From Propionibacterium sp. (lineage in GTDB: Bacteria > Actinomycetota > Actinomycetes > Propionibacteriales > Propionibacteriaceae), in NCBI GenBank assembly GCA_012839035.1, contig DUOB01000131.1, positions 1 to 64,000 of the forward strand: a stretch of 64,000 nt of DNA, in the 5' to 3' direction. A program made the position numbers and the translations under genes. The stretch's first letter is position 1; every line of letters starts with the position of its first letter. The notes under the pieces are model-generated. The model was not told the origin of the DNA. It saw only the letters and a program-made list of their open reading frames with translations, and did no database searches. Positions 1-9,026 of the stretch are shown here, piece after piece.

Positions 1-210
1 GCGCTGCAGGAGAACCCGCAGACGGCGCCGGCGGCCGACGCCGCGGCGGACGCGCTGGTGCACGCCGCCAAGGTGTCGACCGGCTTCGCCGCGGGCATCC
101 TCGGCCTGGGCTTCCTCGCCACGCTCGGGCTGCGGGACAGCGCGGGCACCGGCCGGCGGGAGGACGACGAGGCGGCTGCCTCGGTCGGCGACCCCGCGGA
201 CCGCTCCTGA
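1..210 (+). CDS. C-terminal fragment of a probable membrane transporter
   Basis: The reading frame is open from the first base to TGA at 208-210 and gives the last 69 residues of a protein whose start lies outside the window. An Ala-rich stretch is followed by one hydrophobic segment (about residues 30-46, rich in Gly, Leu and Phe) and a charged, Asp/Glu-rich tail. A final membrane helix followed by a short acidic cytoplasmic tail is what the end of a multidrug MFS permease (EmrB/QacA type) looks like, but no family motif remains, so this is inference from topology only. Confidence 0.45.
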   Translation, partial: ALQENPQTAPAADAAADALVHAAKVSTGFAAGILGLGFLATLGLRDSAGTGRREDDEAAASVGDPADRS

Positions 211-267
211 GCGGGACGACCCGTCCCAACGGGACGCACTCCGACGCTGCTGTGCCACGCTGGGCGT

Positions 268-669
268 ATGAACGTGCGCGTCTGGATCGAGCCGAACGAT
301 TTCGCCTGCTGCGGAGATGGTTTCGCACCGGGTGATGTGATCACGTGGGCCGTCCGCGCGTTCGCGACCACCGACCCCATGGTCGCGACGTTCAACCGGG
401 AATTCGACCAATCGGTCGGCTATTGGTGCGACCTGCCTGCTCATGACCGCAAGGGTCTTCTGGTGCTGCGCGGGATCGTGCTGGAGATCCTGGAGATCGG
501 TTGGGACCACCCCGAGTTGTGGGAGACCAACCGTCCGGTGGGTCCGATCCCGGGCACGGGCGCTTCAACCGCTGCCGAGTTGATCGACCGGTCCTGCGAC
601 CACTCGCTGCCGAACTTTCAGGGCTGGATCGCCGACGTTCACGCAGTCCGTCCGATCCAACCCGTTTGA
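268..669 (+). CDS. DUF6578-like small protein
   Basis: This is a 133-residue soluble protein of unknown function. The N-terminus (V-R-V-W, then CCGDGFAPGD and V-I-T-W at residues 14-28) resembles the opening of actinobacterial DUF6578 proteins, which share a Cys-Cys-Gly-x-x-Phe-x-x-Gly-Asp core followed by a hydrophobic V-x-W. There is no signal peptide or membrane segment. It is convergent with sigA and ends 56 bp from it, with a hairpin between. The family assignment is from memory of the N-terminal motif and is moderate; no function is known. Confidence 0.6.
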   Translation: MNVRVWIEPNDFACCGDGFAPGDVITWAVRAFATTDPMVATFNREFDQSVGYWCDLPAHDRKGLLVLRGIVLEILEIGWDHPELWETNRPVGPIPGTGASTAAELIDRSCDHSLPNFQGWIADVHAVRPIQPV

Positions 670-679
670 CATGCAGAAC

Positions 680-701
680 GGGGACCGCTTCCGCGATCCC
701 C
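680..701. terminator. Hairpin between convergent DUF6578 gene and sigA
   Basis: GGGGACCGC and GCGATCCCC form a 9-bp stem with one mismatch around a TTCC loop. It lies exactly between two convergent genes and could end transcription from both sides. No clear T-run follows on either strand, so this is a weak candidate. Confidence 0.4.
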
Positions 702-725
702 GCCCACTCTGCGTACTCGAAAAAA

Positions 726-2138
<1,413 letters not shown>

Positions 2139-2284
2139 CAATTACCTCGGCCTTCTTCACGGGCAGGAGCACATCGCCACCCTGATCATTGGGCGCAGCA
2201 AACCACGCTGCTGTCAAGGCGATGCATCACAGACATTCTGGCACGTCCGACCAAATCACTCCACCGGGGCAGCGAGGGCTTTGA

Positions 2285-2644
2285 TCAGTCGGCCTTGACC
2301 GCGTGCACAGGACAGGTCGCATCCAGCAGGATGCGCTGCGCGTTCAGGCCAAGCAGCAATTTTCCGGTCGGGGACCGGCGCCGGAGCCCGATGACGAGCA
2401 CCTCCGCACCGTTCCGCTCCGCAACCTCGATGATGTGATCGGCGATCCGGCCAGTATCGGAGGGCTTTTCCACAATCACCTCGACCCCGGCCTTTTCCAC
2501 CTCGTCACGACCGGCGATCACGTCCTCGCGTTCCGTGTTGGGCACGAGGATCACCGGCAGAGAACGCAATCGTGCTTCGTTGACCGCATGCTCCAGGGCA
2601 GCCCAGCCCTCTCGTTTGTTGGAGAATCCCACGACGATGGTCAT
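2285..2644 (-). CDS. Single-domain universal stress protein
   Basis: This is a 119-residue UspA-fold protein. It opens with MTIVVGFSNKREGWAALEHA, the beta-1/alpha-1 unit of the family, and has the A-D-H-I-I-E-V-A helix followed by V-L-V-I-G-L-R-R-R-S and the conserved C-terminal CPVHAV strand. The nucleotide-binding loop is recognisable but has R-R-R-S where many members have a GxxG motif, so ATP binding is uncertain. ATG at 2644 is chosen because the family begins right there; a 17-residue upstream extension in frame looks non-coding. Cytosolic; such proteins are usually induced by starvation or oxygen stress. It is separate from the two-domain Usp at 12.9 kb. Confidence 0.88.
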   Translation of the reverse strand: MTIVVGFSNKREGWAALEHAVNEARLRSLPVILVPNTEREDVIAGRDEVEKAGVEVIVEKPSDTGRIADHIIEVAERNGAEVLVIGLRRRSPTGKLLLGLNAQRILLDATCPVHAVKAD

Positions 2645-2755
2645 CCGAACCCAATCTCTTCGGTCTGCGCGCCTGTGCTGGAGCCGACGTTCCAAGGTGG
2701 CAGTCTGCCACGCGGGTGCTACCGCTCACGGCGGGACCGCGGCTTGTGGACACAC

Positions 2756-2761
2756 TATCCT
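2756..2761 (+). promoter_or_regulatory. Leaderless-type -10 box of ptrB
   Basis: TATCCT lies exactly 7 nt before the ATG at 2769 and no Shine-Dalgarno sequence is present, so transcription would begin at or next to the start codon. No good -35 element is visible. Confidence 0.5.
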
Positions 2762-2768
2762 CGGCCCC

Positions 2769-4922
2769 ATGTCTCGTCCCTCCACCGGCTCGGCTCCGGC
2801 CCCCACCCCGCCTTTTCCCGCCAAGCGACCCAGCACGCGCGTCCACCACGGCGACACGTTCGTGGACGAATGGGAATGGCTGCGGGACGGGGCCGATCCG
2901 GAAGTTCTCGCGCATCTGGCAGCGGAGAACGCCTGGACCGCACACCGGACGGCTCATCTGAAGCCGCTTGAGGACGAGCTGTTCAACGACATCAAGTGCC
3001 GCACGCGGGAAACCGATCTCTCGGTCCCCCGTTTCCACCGGCACGGGGACACGGCGTGGTGGTACTACCGCCGCACGATCGAGGGCAAGGACTATCCGGT
3101 GCACTGCCGGATGCCTGCCGACAACCCCGACTCGATCCCCGATCCCGAGGATGCGGAGCACCGCGCTGCCGAGCAGGTGCTGTTGGACGAGAACTCGGCC
3201 GCCGAGGGGCACGCGTTCTTCGGCCTGGGGGCTTTCGCCGTCTCGCCCAACGGCGATCTCCTCGCCTATTCGGTCGATACCGAGGGTGATGAGCGCTATG
3301 AGCTGCGGGTCCGCGCCATCGCTACCGGCGAAGATCTGGATGTCGCCATCCCCGAGACCGGTCACGGCGCCAGTTGGGCCGGCGACGACACCCTCTTCTA
3401 TACGCGTGTCGACGAGGCCTGGCGTCCCCATGAGATCTGGCGGCACCACTTGGGCACGGACTCGGCCGACGATGTCCGGGTCCTGAACGAACCGGACGAG
3501 ATGTTCTGGCTTGCGGTGGACGAGTCCCGCGACCGGGACTGGCTCGTCATCACCGCCGGATCCAAGCTCACCACCGAGGTCTGGCTGATCCCGGCCCACG
3601 ATCCGGGCACCGCGCCGCGTACGGTCGCGGGCCGCACCCCGGGCCTGGAATATCTGGTGGAGGTCGCCGACGACGAACTCTTCATCGTGCACAACGCCGA
3701 CTCCCCCGACTTCGCGATAGCGCGCGCTCCCCTGCCCCGGACGACCGATGGGGCACCTCTGGCGCCGCTCGAAACCTGGCGCTCCTTCCTCGGACCGACG
3801 AGCGGGGTGCGCTACAGCGAGGTCAATGCGTACGCCAGCCACGTGGTCATCGGACTGCGCCGCGCCGGCCTGACCGCCGTCGAGATCCATCCCCGCGGGG
3901 ATGGCGCCCCGTTCGCGGCCGCGTTCCCGGAGGACGTCCACACCGTGTACGCCCAGGGCAGCGAGGATTTCGACACCGACCGGGTGCGGCTGCTCTATAC
4001 GTCCCTGGTCACCCCACCCTCCGTCCTGAGCCTAGACCTGATCAGCGGCGCGGTGACCACGCTGAAGACGACCCCGGTGCTCGATCATCCGGACCGGGGG
4101 GCGTACTCCCCCGACGACTATCTCTCCGAGCGGATCTGGGCGAGGGCCGATGACGGAACCGAGGTCCCAATCTCGGTGGTACGCCGGCGTGACGTCCCTC
4201 TCCACGGTTCGGCACCGGCTCTGCTCTACGGCTATGGCTCCTACGAGATCAGCATCGACCCGACCTTCTCGATGATGCGGCTGTCTCTGTTGGATCGGGG
4301 GTTCGTCTTCGCCATCGCGCACGTCCGAGGTGGCGGCGAATTGGGCCGGGCCTGGTACGAGAACGGGAAGATGCTCCACAAGCGGAATACGTTCACCGAT
4401 TTCATCGCGGCCGGTCGCCGGCTCGTGGAGTTGGGGTACACGTCCCATGACCGGCTGGCCGCCCAGGGCGGCAGCGCCGGTGGCCTGCTGATGGGTGCCG
4501 TCGCCAACCTCGCCCCGGATGTGTTCCGGGCGATCCATGCGTCCGTGCCGTTCGTGGATGCCCTGACGACGATCCTCAATCCCGACCTGCCCCTGACCGT
4601 GACCGAGTGGGAGGAATGGGGCGACCCACTGCACGATCCTGCGGTCTATGCGTACATGAAGTCCTATTCCCCCTATGAGAACGTCATCGCACAGGACTAT
4701 CCCGCGATCCTTGCAACCACAAGCCTGAACGACACCCGGGTCTTCTTCGTCGAGCCCGCGAAATGGGTCGCGGCACTGCGGGAACGCGCCACCAACCAGG
4801 CCGAACGACCGACGCTGTTCCGCTGCGAGATGGTCGCCGGTCACGGGGGCGTGTCGGGCCGCTACAACGCGTGGCGGGAGGCGGCGTTCGAGTACGCGTG
4901 GCTCATCGACCAGGTCACCTGA
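2769..4922 (+). CDS. ptrB: Oligopeptidase B (S9A prolyl oligopeptidase family)
   Basis: This cytosolic serine peptidase cleaves short peptides, in this family after Arg or Lys. It has 717 residues, the usual 680-720. The N-terminal part (about residues 1-430) is the beta-propeller lid, recognisable from its start (R-V-H-H-G-D-T-F-V-D-E-W-E-W-L-R-D) and the YYRRTIEGKDYPVHCR segment. The C-terminal alpha/beta-hydrolase domain carries the catalytic triad: Ser569 in GGSAGG, Asp655 in LNDTRV and His692 in GHGG. The start ATG is preceded by a TATCCT box 7 nt upstream and no ribosome-binding site, as in leaderless transcripts. It lies alone between sigA/usp and sigB; in many actinobacteria the two sigma genes flank other genes here. 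Confidence 0.93.
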   Translation: MSRPSTGSAPAPTPPFPAKRPSTRVHHGDTFVDEWEWLRDGADPEVLAHLAAENAWTAHRTAHLKPLEDELFNDIKCRTRETDLSVPRFHRHGDTAWWYYRRTIEGKDYPVHCRMPADNPDSIPDPEDAEHRAAEQVLLDENSAAEGHAFFGLGAFAVSPNGDLLAYSVDTEGDERYELRVRAIATGEDLDVAIPETGHGASWAGDDTLFYTRVDEAWRPHEIWRHHLGTDSADDVRVLNEPDEMFWLAVDESRDRDWLVITAGSKLTTEVWLIPAHDPGTAPRTVAGRTPGLEYLVEVADDELFIVHNADSPDFAIARAPLPRTTDGAPLAPLETWRSFLGPTSGVRYSEVNAYASHVVIGLRRAGLTAVEIHPRGDGAPFAAAFPEDVHTVYAQGSEDFDTDRVRLLYTSLVTPPSVLSLDLISGAVTTLKTTPVLDHPDRGAYSPDDYLSERIWARADDGTEVPISVVRRRDVPLHGSAPALLYGYGSYEISIDPTFSMMRLSLLDRGFVFAIAHVRGGGELGRAWYENGKMLHKRNTFTDFIAAGRRLVELGYTSHDRLAAQGGSAGGLLMGAVANLAPDVFRAIHASVPFVDALTTILNPDLPLTVTEWEEWGDPLHDPAVYAYMKSYSPYENVIAQDYPAILATTSLNDTRVFFVEPAKWVAALRERATNQAERPTLFRCEMVAGHGGVSGRYNAWREAAFEYAWLIDQVT

Positions 4923-5139
4923 CGGCACGTCCACAGCCGGGATTTGGTCCGCTGGGGCACCATGGAGTCAACAGGTGGGGACAACGTGTGGCCCAGCGCC
5001 CGGCGATCCGCGAGTTCAGGTCGCGTGCCTGTGGGGGTTGTCACCCATATGACCCCTGTGCGAGGTCAGACCACAGTCGTAGGTCGACCCGCTTTCAGTG
5101 CTCTCCGGGTCCCGATCAGGGGTGCTTCAGGGTTTCCGG

Positions 5140-5166
5140 GGAATCCTTTCGATGTGCCCGGACGTT
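5140..5166 (+). promoter_or_regulatory. ECF-sigma-type promoter of sigB
   Basis: GGAAT at 5140-5144 and CGTT at 5163-5166 are separated by 18 nt, matching the GGAA-N18-CGTT architecture used by extracytoplasmic-function sigma factors of the SigE/SigH group. Transcription would start about 20 nt before the SigB ATG. In Mycobacterium tuberculosis sigB is controlled by SigE and SigH through the same kind of element. No competing housekeeping promoter is obvious. Confidence 0.55.
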
Positions 5167-5197
5167 GGTGCGGGTGAAGGCCACGAAAGGAACCCCA

Positions 5198-6175
5198 ATG
5201 GCAGTCATGTCCGCCACCCGCCCCCGCGTCAACGACGGTATCGACGGCAAGGATGCGGTGGGCCTTTATTTGGAGGGGATCGCCCGCACTGCGCTGCTGA
5301 CCGCGCAGGAAGAGGTCGAGTTGGCCCGCACGATCGAGGCTGGGCTCTATGCGCAGAAGATCCTCGATCGGGAGATCACCCGCAAGCAGCGCACCGCCGC
5401 GGCACGCGAGAACGGCAAGGCGGCCAGGCGCGCATCGCGCGATGAACTTCAGCAACTGGTCGCAGACGGTGAGGCGGCGATGCAGCGTTTCGTCACCGCC
5501 AACCTGCGCCTCGTCGTCTCGGTTGCGCGCCGCTATGGCCGGGCGCAGATGCCGCTCCTCGACCTGGTCCAGGAAGGCAACACCGGACTCATTCGCGCGG
5601 TCGAGAAGTTCGACTATGCGAAGGGCTTCAAGTTCTCCACCTACGCCACCTGGTGGGTCCGTCAGTCCATCTCCCGTGGCATGGCCCAGCAGGGCCGCAT
5701 CGTGCGGCTCCCGGTCCATGTCGCCGAGCAGGTCAACCAGGTTTCGGCGGTCCGCCGCAACCTGGAGCGCACCCTCGGACGGGAACCGGAACTCGAGGAG
5801 ATCGCCGACGAGCTGGGCCTCACGCTCGAGCGGGTCGTTGATCTCATCCGTTACGGCCGGGACCACATCAGCCTCGACGCCCCCGTCGAGGAGGACGGTG
5901 ACACCTCGCTCGGTGATCTGATCGCCCGCGAGCCGACCCCCGGCCCGGACGAAATGGTCATCGACATGGAAGAGCGCGAACGTCTCGAGGACATGCTCGC
6001 GGACCTCGATGAGCGCTCCGCCGACGTGGTGCGTCGTCGTTATGGCTTGGTCGACGGTCGGCAGGCCAAGCTCGCCGACATCGGCCAGATCTGGGGCATC
6101 ACCGCAGAGCGGGTCCGTCAGATCGAACGGCACGCGCTCGCGAAGCTCCGGACCAACACCGAGCTCGCCGCCTGA
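5198..6175 (+). CDS. sigB: Group 2 sigma factor SigB
   Basis: This is an alternative, non-essential type sigma-70 factor closely related to SigA, expected to serve stress and stationary-phase promoters. It has 325 residues, starting at region 1.2 (DAVGLYLEGIARTALLT) without the Lys/Ala-rich N-terminus of SigA. Region 2 carries NLRLVVSVARRYGRAQM and [20 protein letters not shown]; region 3 has LGREPELEEIADELG; region 4.2 ends in ITAERVRQIERHALAKLR. The near identity to SigA in the -10 and -35 recognition helices predicts overlapping promoter use. The ATG is preceded by GAAAGGA at good spacing. An ECF-type promoter lies upstream and a strong hairpin follows the stop. Confidence 0.95.
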   Translation: MAVMSATRPRVNDGIDGKDAVGLYLEGIARTALLTAQEEVELARTIEAGLYAQKILDREITRKQRTAAARENGKAARRASRDELQQLVADGEAAMQRFVTANLRLVVSVARRYGRAQMPLLDLVQEGNTGLIRAVEKFDYAKGFKFSTYATWWVRQSISRGMAQQGRIVRLPVHVAEQVNQVSAVRRNLERTLGREPELEEIADELGLTLERVVDLIRYGRDHISLDAPVEEDGDTSLGDLIAREPTPGPDEMVIDMEERERLEDMLADLDERSADVVRRRYGLVDGRQAKLADIGQIWGITAERVRQIERHALAKLRTNTELAA

Positions 6176-6191
6176 TCCCTTCCCACACGCC

Positions 6192-6220
6192 AACGCCCCG
6201 GTCTCCGTGACCGGGGCGTT
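6192..6220 (+). terminator. Intrinsic terminator after sigB
   Basis: AACGCCCCGGT and ACCGGGGCGTT form a perfect 11-bp stem around a 7-nt loop, 17 bp after the SigB stop. It also lies downstream of the leftward tesB pair and may act in both directions. Confidence 0.85.
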
Positions 6221-6263
6221 GTGCATGTGCGCGGGCGCAGCAAGATCCCGGACGATCCCGGAA

Positions 6264-7133
6264 TCAGTCCTGCGACACCGGTCGGATCAGCCCTTCCTGC
6301 GTGGCCGAGGCCACCATCTGGCCGTTCTGGAAGATCCGGGACGTCGAATAGCCGCGGGCGTTGATCGCGATCGGCGACACCTGGTCATAGAGCCACCACT
6401 GATCCGCCCGCACCGGCCGGTGGAACCACATCGCATGGTCGATCGACGCCGCCTGGAAGCTCCGCTCGTCGAACACGGGCACGTGCGGCACGGTCGAGAC
6501 GCCGAGCAGCGTGAGATCCGACAGGTACGCCAGCACCGCCGCATGCAGGTGCGGGTTGTCGGGTAACGGGGAATTGGCCCGCACCCAGATGCGGGCATGG
6601 GCGCCGTGTGCCTTGGTCGGGATCGTGCCGTCAGCGCCGGAGGACCCGACCCAGCGCACGTCGTAGCCGCCCCACTGCTTCTCCCAGAGCTGCGCCGGCG
6701 CACCGCCGAGCGTGGCCATGACATCGCTCATCTTGCGGCATTCCTCGGGCGGCGGCACGTCGGGCGGTGGATCCTGGTGTTCGAGACCGTGTTCCCGGAT
6801 GTGGAACGAAGCGGTGAGACCCAGCACATGCGCGCCGTCCTGACGTGCGAGGACCCGACGGGCCGAGAAACTCTTGCCATCGCGGATGTTCTCCACATCG
6901 AAGATCATCGGCTTGTTGGCCTTGCCGGGCCGCAGGAAATAGGCGTGCATCGAATGCACGACACGGTCGTCCGGGACCGTGCGGCCGACCGCCATGAGCG
7001 CCTGGGCCAGCACCTGACCACCGAACGAACGCTGCCGGTCCGTCCTCGGATTCCGACCCCGGAACAGGTCGACCTCGATCTCCTCGAGATCGAGCAGGTC
7101 CAGCAACTCGGGGATGGGGCTCAGCAGGCTCAC
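6264..7133 (-). CDS. tesB: Acyl-CoA thioesterase II, TesB family (copy 1)
   Basis: It hydrolyses acyl-CoA to free fatty acid and CoA in the cytosol. 289 residues, the usual length for a double hot-dog TesB. Visible family motifs are RTDRQRSFGGQVLAQALMA near residue 31, HSMHAYFLRPGK near 60, the SIDHAMWFHRP stretch near 230 with its catalytic Asp, and YDQVSPIAINARGYS near 250. GTG at 7133 follows GAGGA at 5 nt. It is the downstream member of a tandem pair, 73 bp after an upstream paralogue that shares most residues and an 83-nt block of identical DNA. The two copies may differ in chain-length preference; nothing in the sequence tells which. Confidence 0.93.
   Translation of the reverse strand: MSLLSPIPELLDLLDLEEIEVDLFRGRNPRTDRQRSFGGQVLAQALMAVGRTVPDDRVVHSMHAYFLRPGKANKPMIFDVENIRDGKSFSARRVLARQDGAHVLGLTASFHIREHGLEHQDPPPDVPPPEECRKMSDVMATLGGAPAQLWEKQWGGYDVRWVGSSGADGTIPTKAHGAHARIWVRANSPLPDNPHLHAAVLAYLSDLTLLGVSTVPHVPVFDERSFQAASIDHAMWFHRPVRADQWWLYDQVSPIAINARGYSTSRIFQNGQMVASATQEGLIRPVSQD
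6318..6400. repeat. 83-nt perfect direct repeat shared by the tandem tesB genes (copy 1)
   Basis: These 83 bases are identical to 7264-7346, including all third codon positions. They encode the conserved C-terminal hot-dog segment around the Y-D-Q-V-S-P motif. Flanking sequence differs at many silent sites, so the block stands out from the overall divergence of the two genes. Confidence 0.9.
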
Positions 7134-7206
7134 AATCGTCCTCGGGGGTCGTTACTTGGCAGTACGGTCCATCGTCCCGCGCCCGGAGTGCGCCCGGGGC
7201 CGTGTC

Positions 7207-8079
7207 TCAGCTCTTCGGCCCCACGGGGCGGATCAGCCCCTCCTGCGTGGCCGAGGCCACCAGCTGGCCGTTCTGGAAGATCCGGGACGTCGAATAGCCG
7301 CGGGCGTTGATCGCGATCGGCGACACCTGGTCATAGAGCCACCACTCGTTCGCCCGCACCGGCCGGTGGAACCACATCGCGTGGTCGATCGACGCTGCCT
7401 GGAAGGTCCGGTTGTCGAACAGGGGCGCGTGCGGCACCGTCGACACCCCCAGCAGCGTGAGATCGGAGAGGTACGCCAGCACGGCGTCGTGCAGGTGGGG
7501 GTCGTCGGGCAGGTCGCCACTGGCCCGCACCCACAGCCGCACGTGCGAGCCGTGGACCTTGGCCGGGATCGCGCCGTCCGGTCCCGAGGACCCCACCCAG
7601 CGCACGTCATAACCGCCCCAGAGCTGGTCATAGAGCGCCGCGGGCGCGCCGCCGCGCCCCGCCATCACCTCGCTCATCTTCGGGCACTCCTCGGCCGGCG
7701 GTGCCGCGGGCATCGCGTCCTGGTGTTCCAGGCCCTCCTCCTCGATGTGGAACGACGCCGACATGCCCATCACCACAGTGCCGTCCTGGCGCACGAGGAC
7801 CCGCCGACTGGAGAAACTGCGACCATCGCGCAGGTTCTCGACGTCGAAGATCATCGGCTTGTTGGCCTTGCCGGGCCGCAGGAAATAGGCGTGCATCGAG
7901 TGCACGGCCCGGTCCTCGGGCACCGTGCGTGCGCAGGCCACCAGCGACTGGGCCAGCACCTGACCGCCGAAGGCGCGCTGCCGGTCGGTCTGCGGGTTCC
8001 GCCCGCGAAACAAATCGACCTCGATCTCCTCGAGATCGAGCAGGTCCAGCAGCTCCGGCATGGGGCTCAACAGGCTCAT
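7207..8079 (-). CDS. tesB: Acyl-CoA thioesterase II, TesB family (copy 2)
   Basis: This 290-residue TesB is the upstream member of the tandem pair and has the same motifs (RTDRQRAFGGQVLAQSLVA-like N-terminus with Q-T instead of R-T, HSMHAYFLRPGK, SIDHAMWFHRP, YDQVSPIAINARGYS). ATG at 8079 is chosen because GAGGAG lies 6 nt upstream; the frame is open further upstream but that part is antisense-like to the PAC2 gene. The main differences from copy 1 lie in the linker around residues 115-150 and the C-terminal end. The PAC2 gene ends 41 bp upstream, so the three genes may be co-transcribed. Confidence 0.93.
   Translation of the reverse strand: MSLLSPMPELLDLLDLEEIEVDLFRGRNPQTDRQRAFGGQVLAQSLVACARTVPEDRAVHSMHAYFLRPGKANKPMIFDVENLRDGRSFSSRRVLVRQDGTVVMGMSASFHIEEEGLEHQDAMPAAPPAEECPKMSEVMAGRGGAPAALYDQLWGGYDVRWVGSSGPDGAIPAKVHGSHVRLWVRASGDLPDDPHLHDAVLAYLSDLTLLGVSTVPHAPLFDNRTFQAASIDHAMWFHRPVRANEWWLYDQVSPIAINARGYSTSRIFQNGQLVASATQEGLIRPVGPKS
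7264..7346. repeat. 83-nt perfect direct repeat shared by the tandem tesB genes (copy 2)
   Basis: Second copy of the block at 6318-6400, in the same orientation, 946 bp away. It could recombine to delete one gene or mark a recent gene-conversion tract. Confidence 0.9.
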
Positions 8080-8120
8080 CGGTGGCTCCTCACGGTCAGC
8101 AGGATCTCGACAGGCATCGA

Positions 8121-9026
8121 TTACCGTTCGTCTTTGCCGCCGTCGTCCTTGTCCTGCTGCTCGGCGAGGAACCGTTCGAGTTCGGCGCCGATCTCGTCGG
8201 CCGTCGGGACGGGCTTGCTCGCCCGGGCCTGGTCGTATTGCCGCTCCAGCTGCTCCACGACCTCCTGCACCTCGCTCGAGGTGGCCACCTCCGTGGCGAT
8301 CTCGGTCAGGTTGGTCTCGGCCTTGCCGGCGAGATCGCCGAGCGGCAGGCTCAGCCCGGTCGCGTCGTTGAGGCGGTGGATCGCGGCGACCGTCGCCTGG
8401 AAGAACGGCGCCTGGGACAGATAGTGCGGCACGTTCACGGCCAGGCCGAGCGCGTCGACCCCGATCCGACCGAGCTGCAGCTCCAGGTAGGACCCGAAGC
8501 TGCCGGGCACTTCGATCCGCCCGACCCAGGCCGGGTTGGTGGTGGTGATCAGCTCGGGACGCGTCGCATATTCGGTGATCAGGCTCGGTCGCGTGTGCGG
8601 GACGCCCGTCGGGATACCCTGCGTCGTGACCGCCAACCGCACACCGAGGCGCTGGACGAGGCCGGTCACCGCGGCCGTCGCACGCTCCCACTGGGTGTCG
8701 GGCTCAGGGCCGGTGAGGAGCACGAAGTGTTCGCCGGTGGGGGCGATCACGCGATGCATCGCGAGCAGGAACTGTTCGCTCGACTTCCATTGATCGGTGT
8801 CGAACACCATCGTCGGGCGGCGACTGCGATAGTCGTGCAGCTGGTCGTGGTCGAACTCGACCAGGATTTCGGAGTCGCACGTCTCCAGGATGTGCTCCGA
8901 CACGGTCTGCCCGACCCGGCCGGCGTCGACGTAGCCCTCGAGCAGGTGGATCAGGACCGGTTGGCGCCCCCGCATGTCCTCCCACAACGCGGGGTTGAAC
9001 GAGTAGAGCAGCCGGGGATCAAGCAT
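8121..9026 (-). CDS. PAC2 family protein
   Basis: This is a 301-residue cytosolic protein of the PAC2 family, named after the eukaryotic proteasome-assembly chaperone fold; the role in actinobacteria is not established. Family signs are LIHLLEGYVDAGRVGQ near residue 31, SEILVEFDHDQLHDYRSRRP around 58, and a C-terminal part with AVNVPHYLSQAPF and a Glu/Lys-rich coiled tail. ATG at 9026 begins MLDPRLLYSF, the usual opening, and overlaps the 3' end of hrpA by 8 bp, so translation is likely coupled. The C-terminal 30 residues are charged and probably disordered. Confidence 0.88.
   Translation of the reverse strand: MLDPRLLYSFNPALWEDMRGRQPVLIHLLEGYVDAGRVGQTVSEHILETCDSEILVEFDHDQLHDYRSRRPTMVFDTDQWKSSEQFLLAMHRVIAPTGEHFVLLTGPEPDTQWERATAAVTGLVQRLGVRLAVTTQGIPTGVPHTRPSLITEYATRPELITTTNPAWVGRIEVPGSFGSYLELQLGRIGVDALGLAVNVPHYLSQAPFFQATVAAIHRLNDATGLSLPLGDLAGKAETNLTEIATEVATSSEVQEVVEQLERQYDQARASKPVPTADEIGAELERFLAEQQDKDDGGKDER

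Noticed and set aside
4923-5139. Small gene between ptrB and sigB
   Set aside because: A 77-codon frame (4944-5177) has no ribosome-binding site, no recognisable domain and overlaps the ECF promoter; treated as the sigB upstream region.
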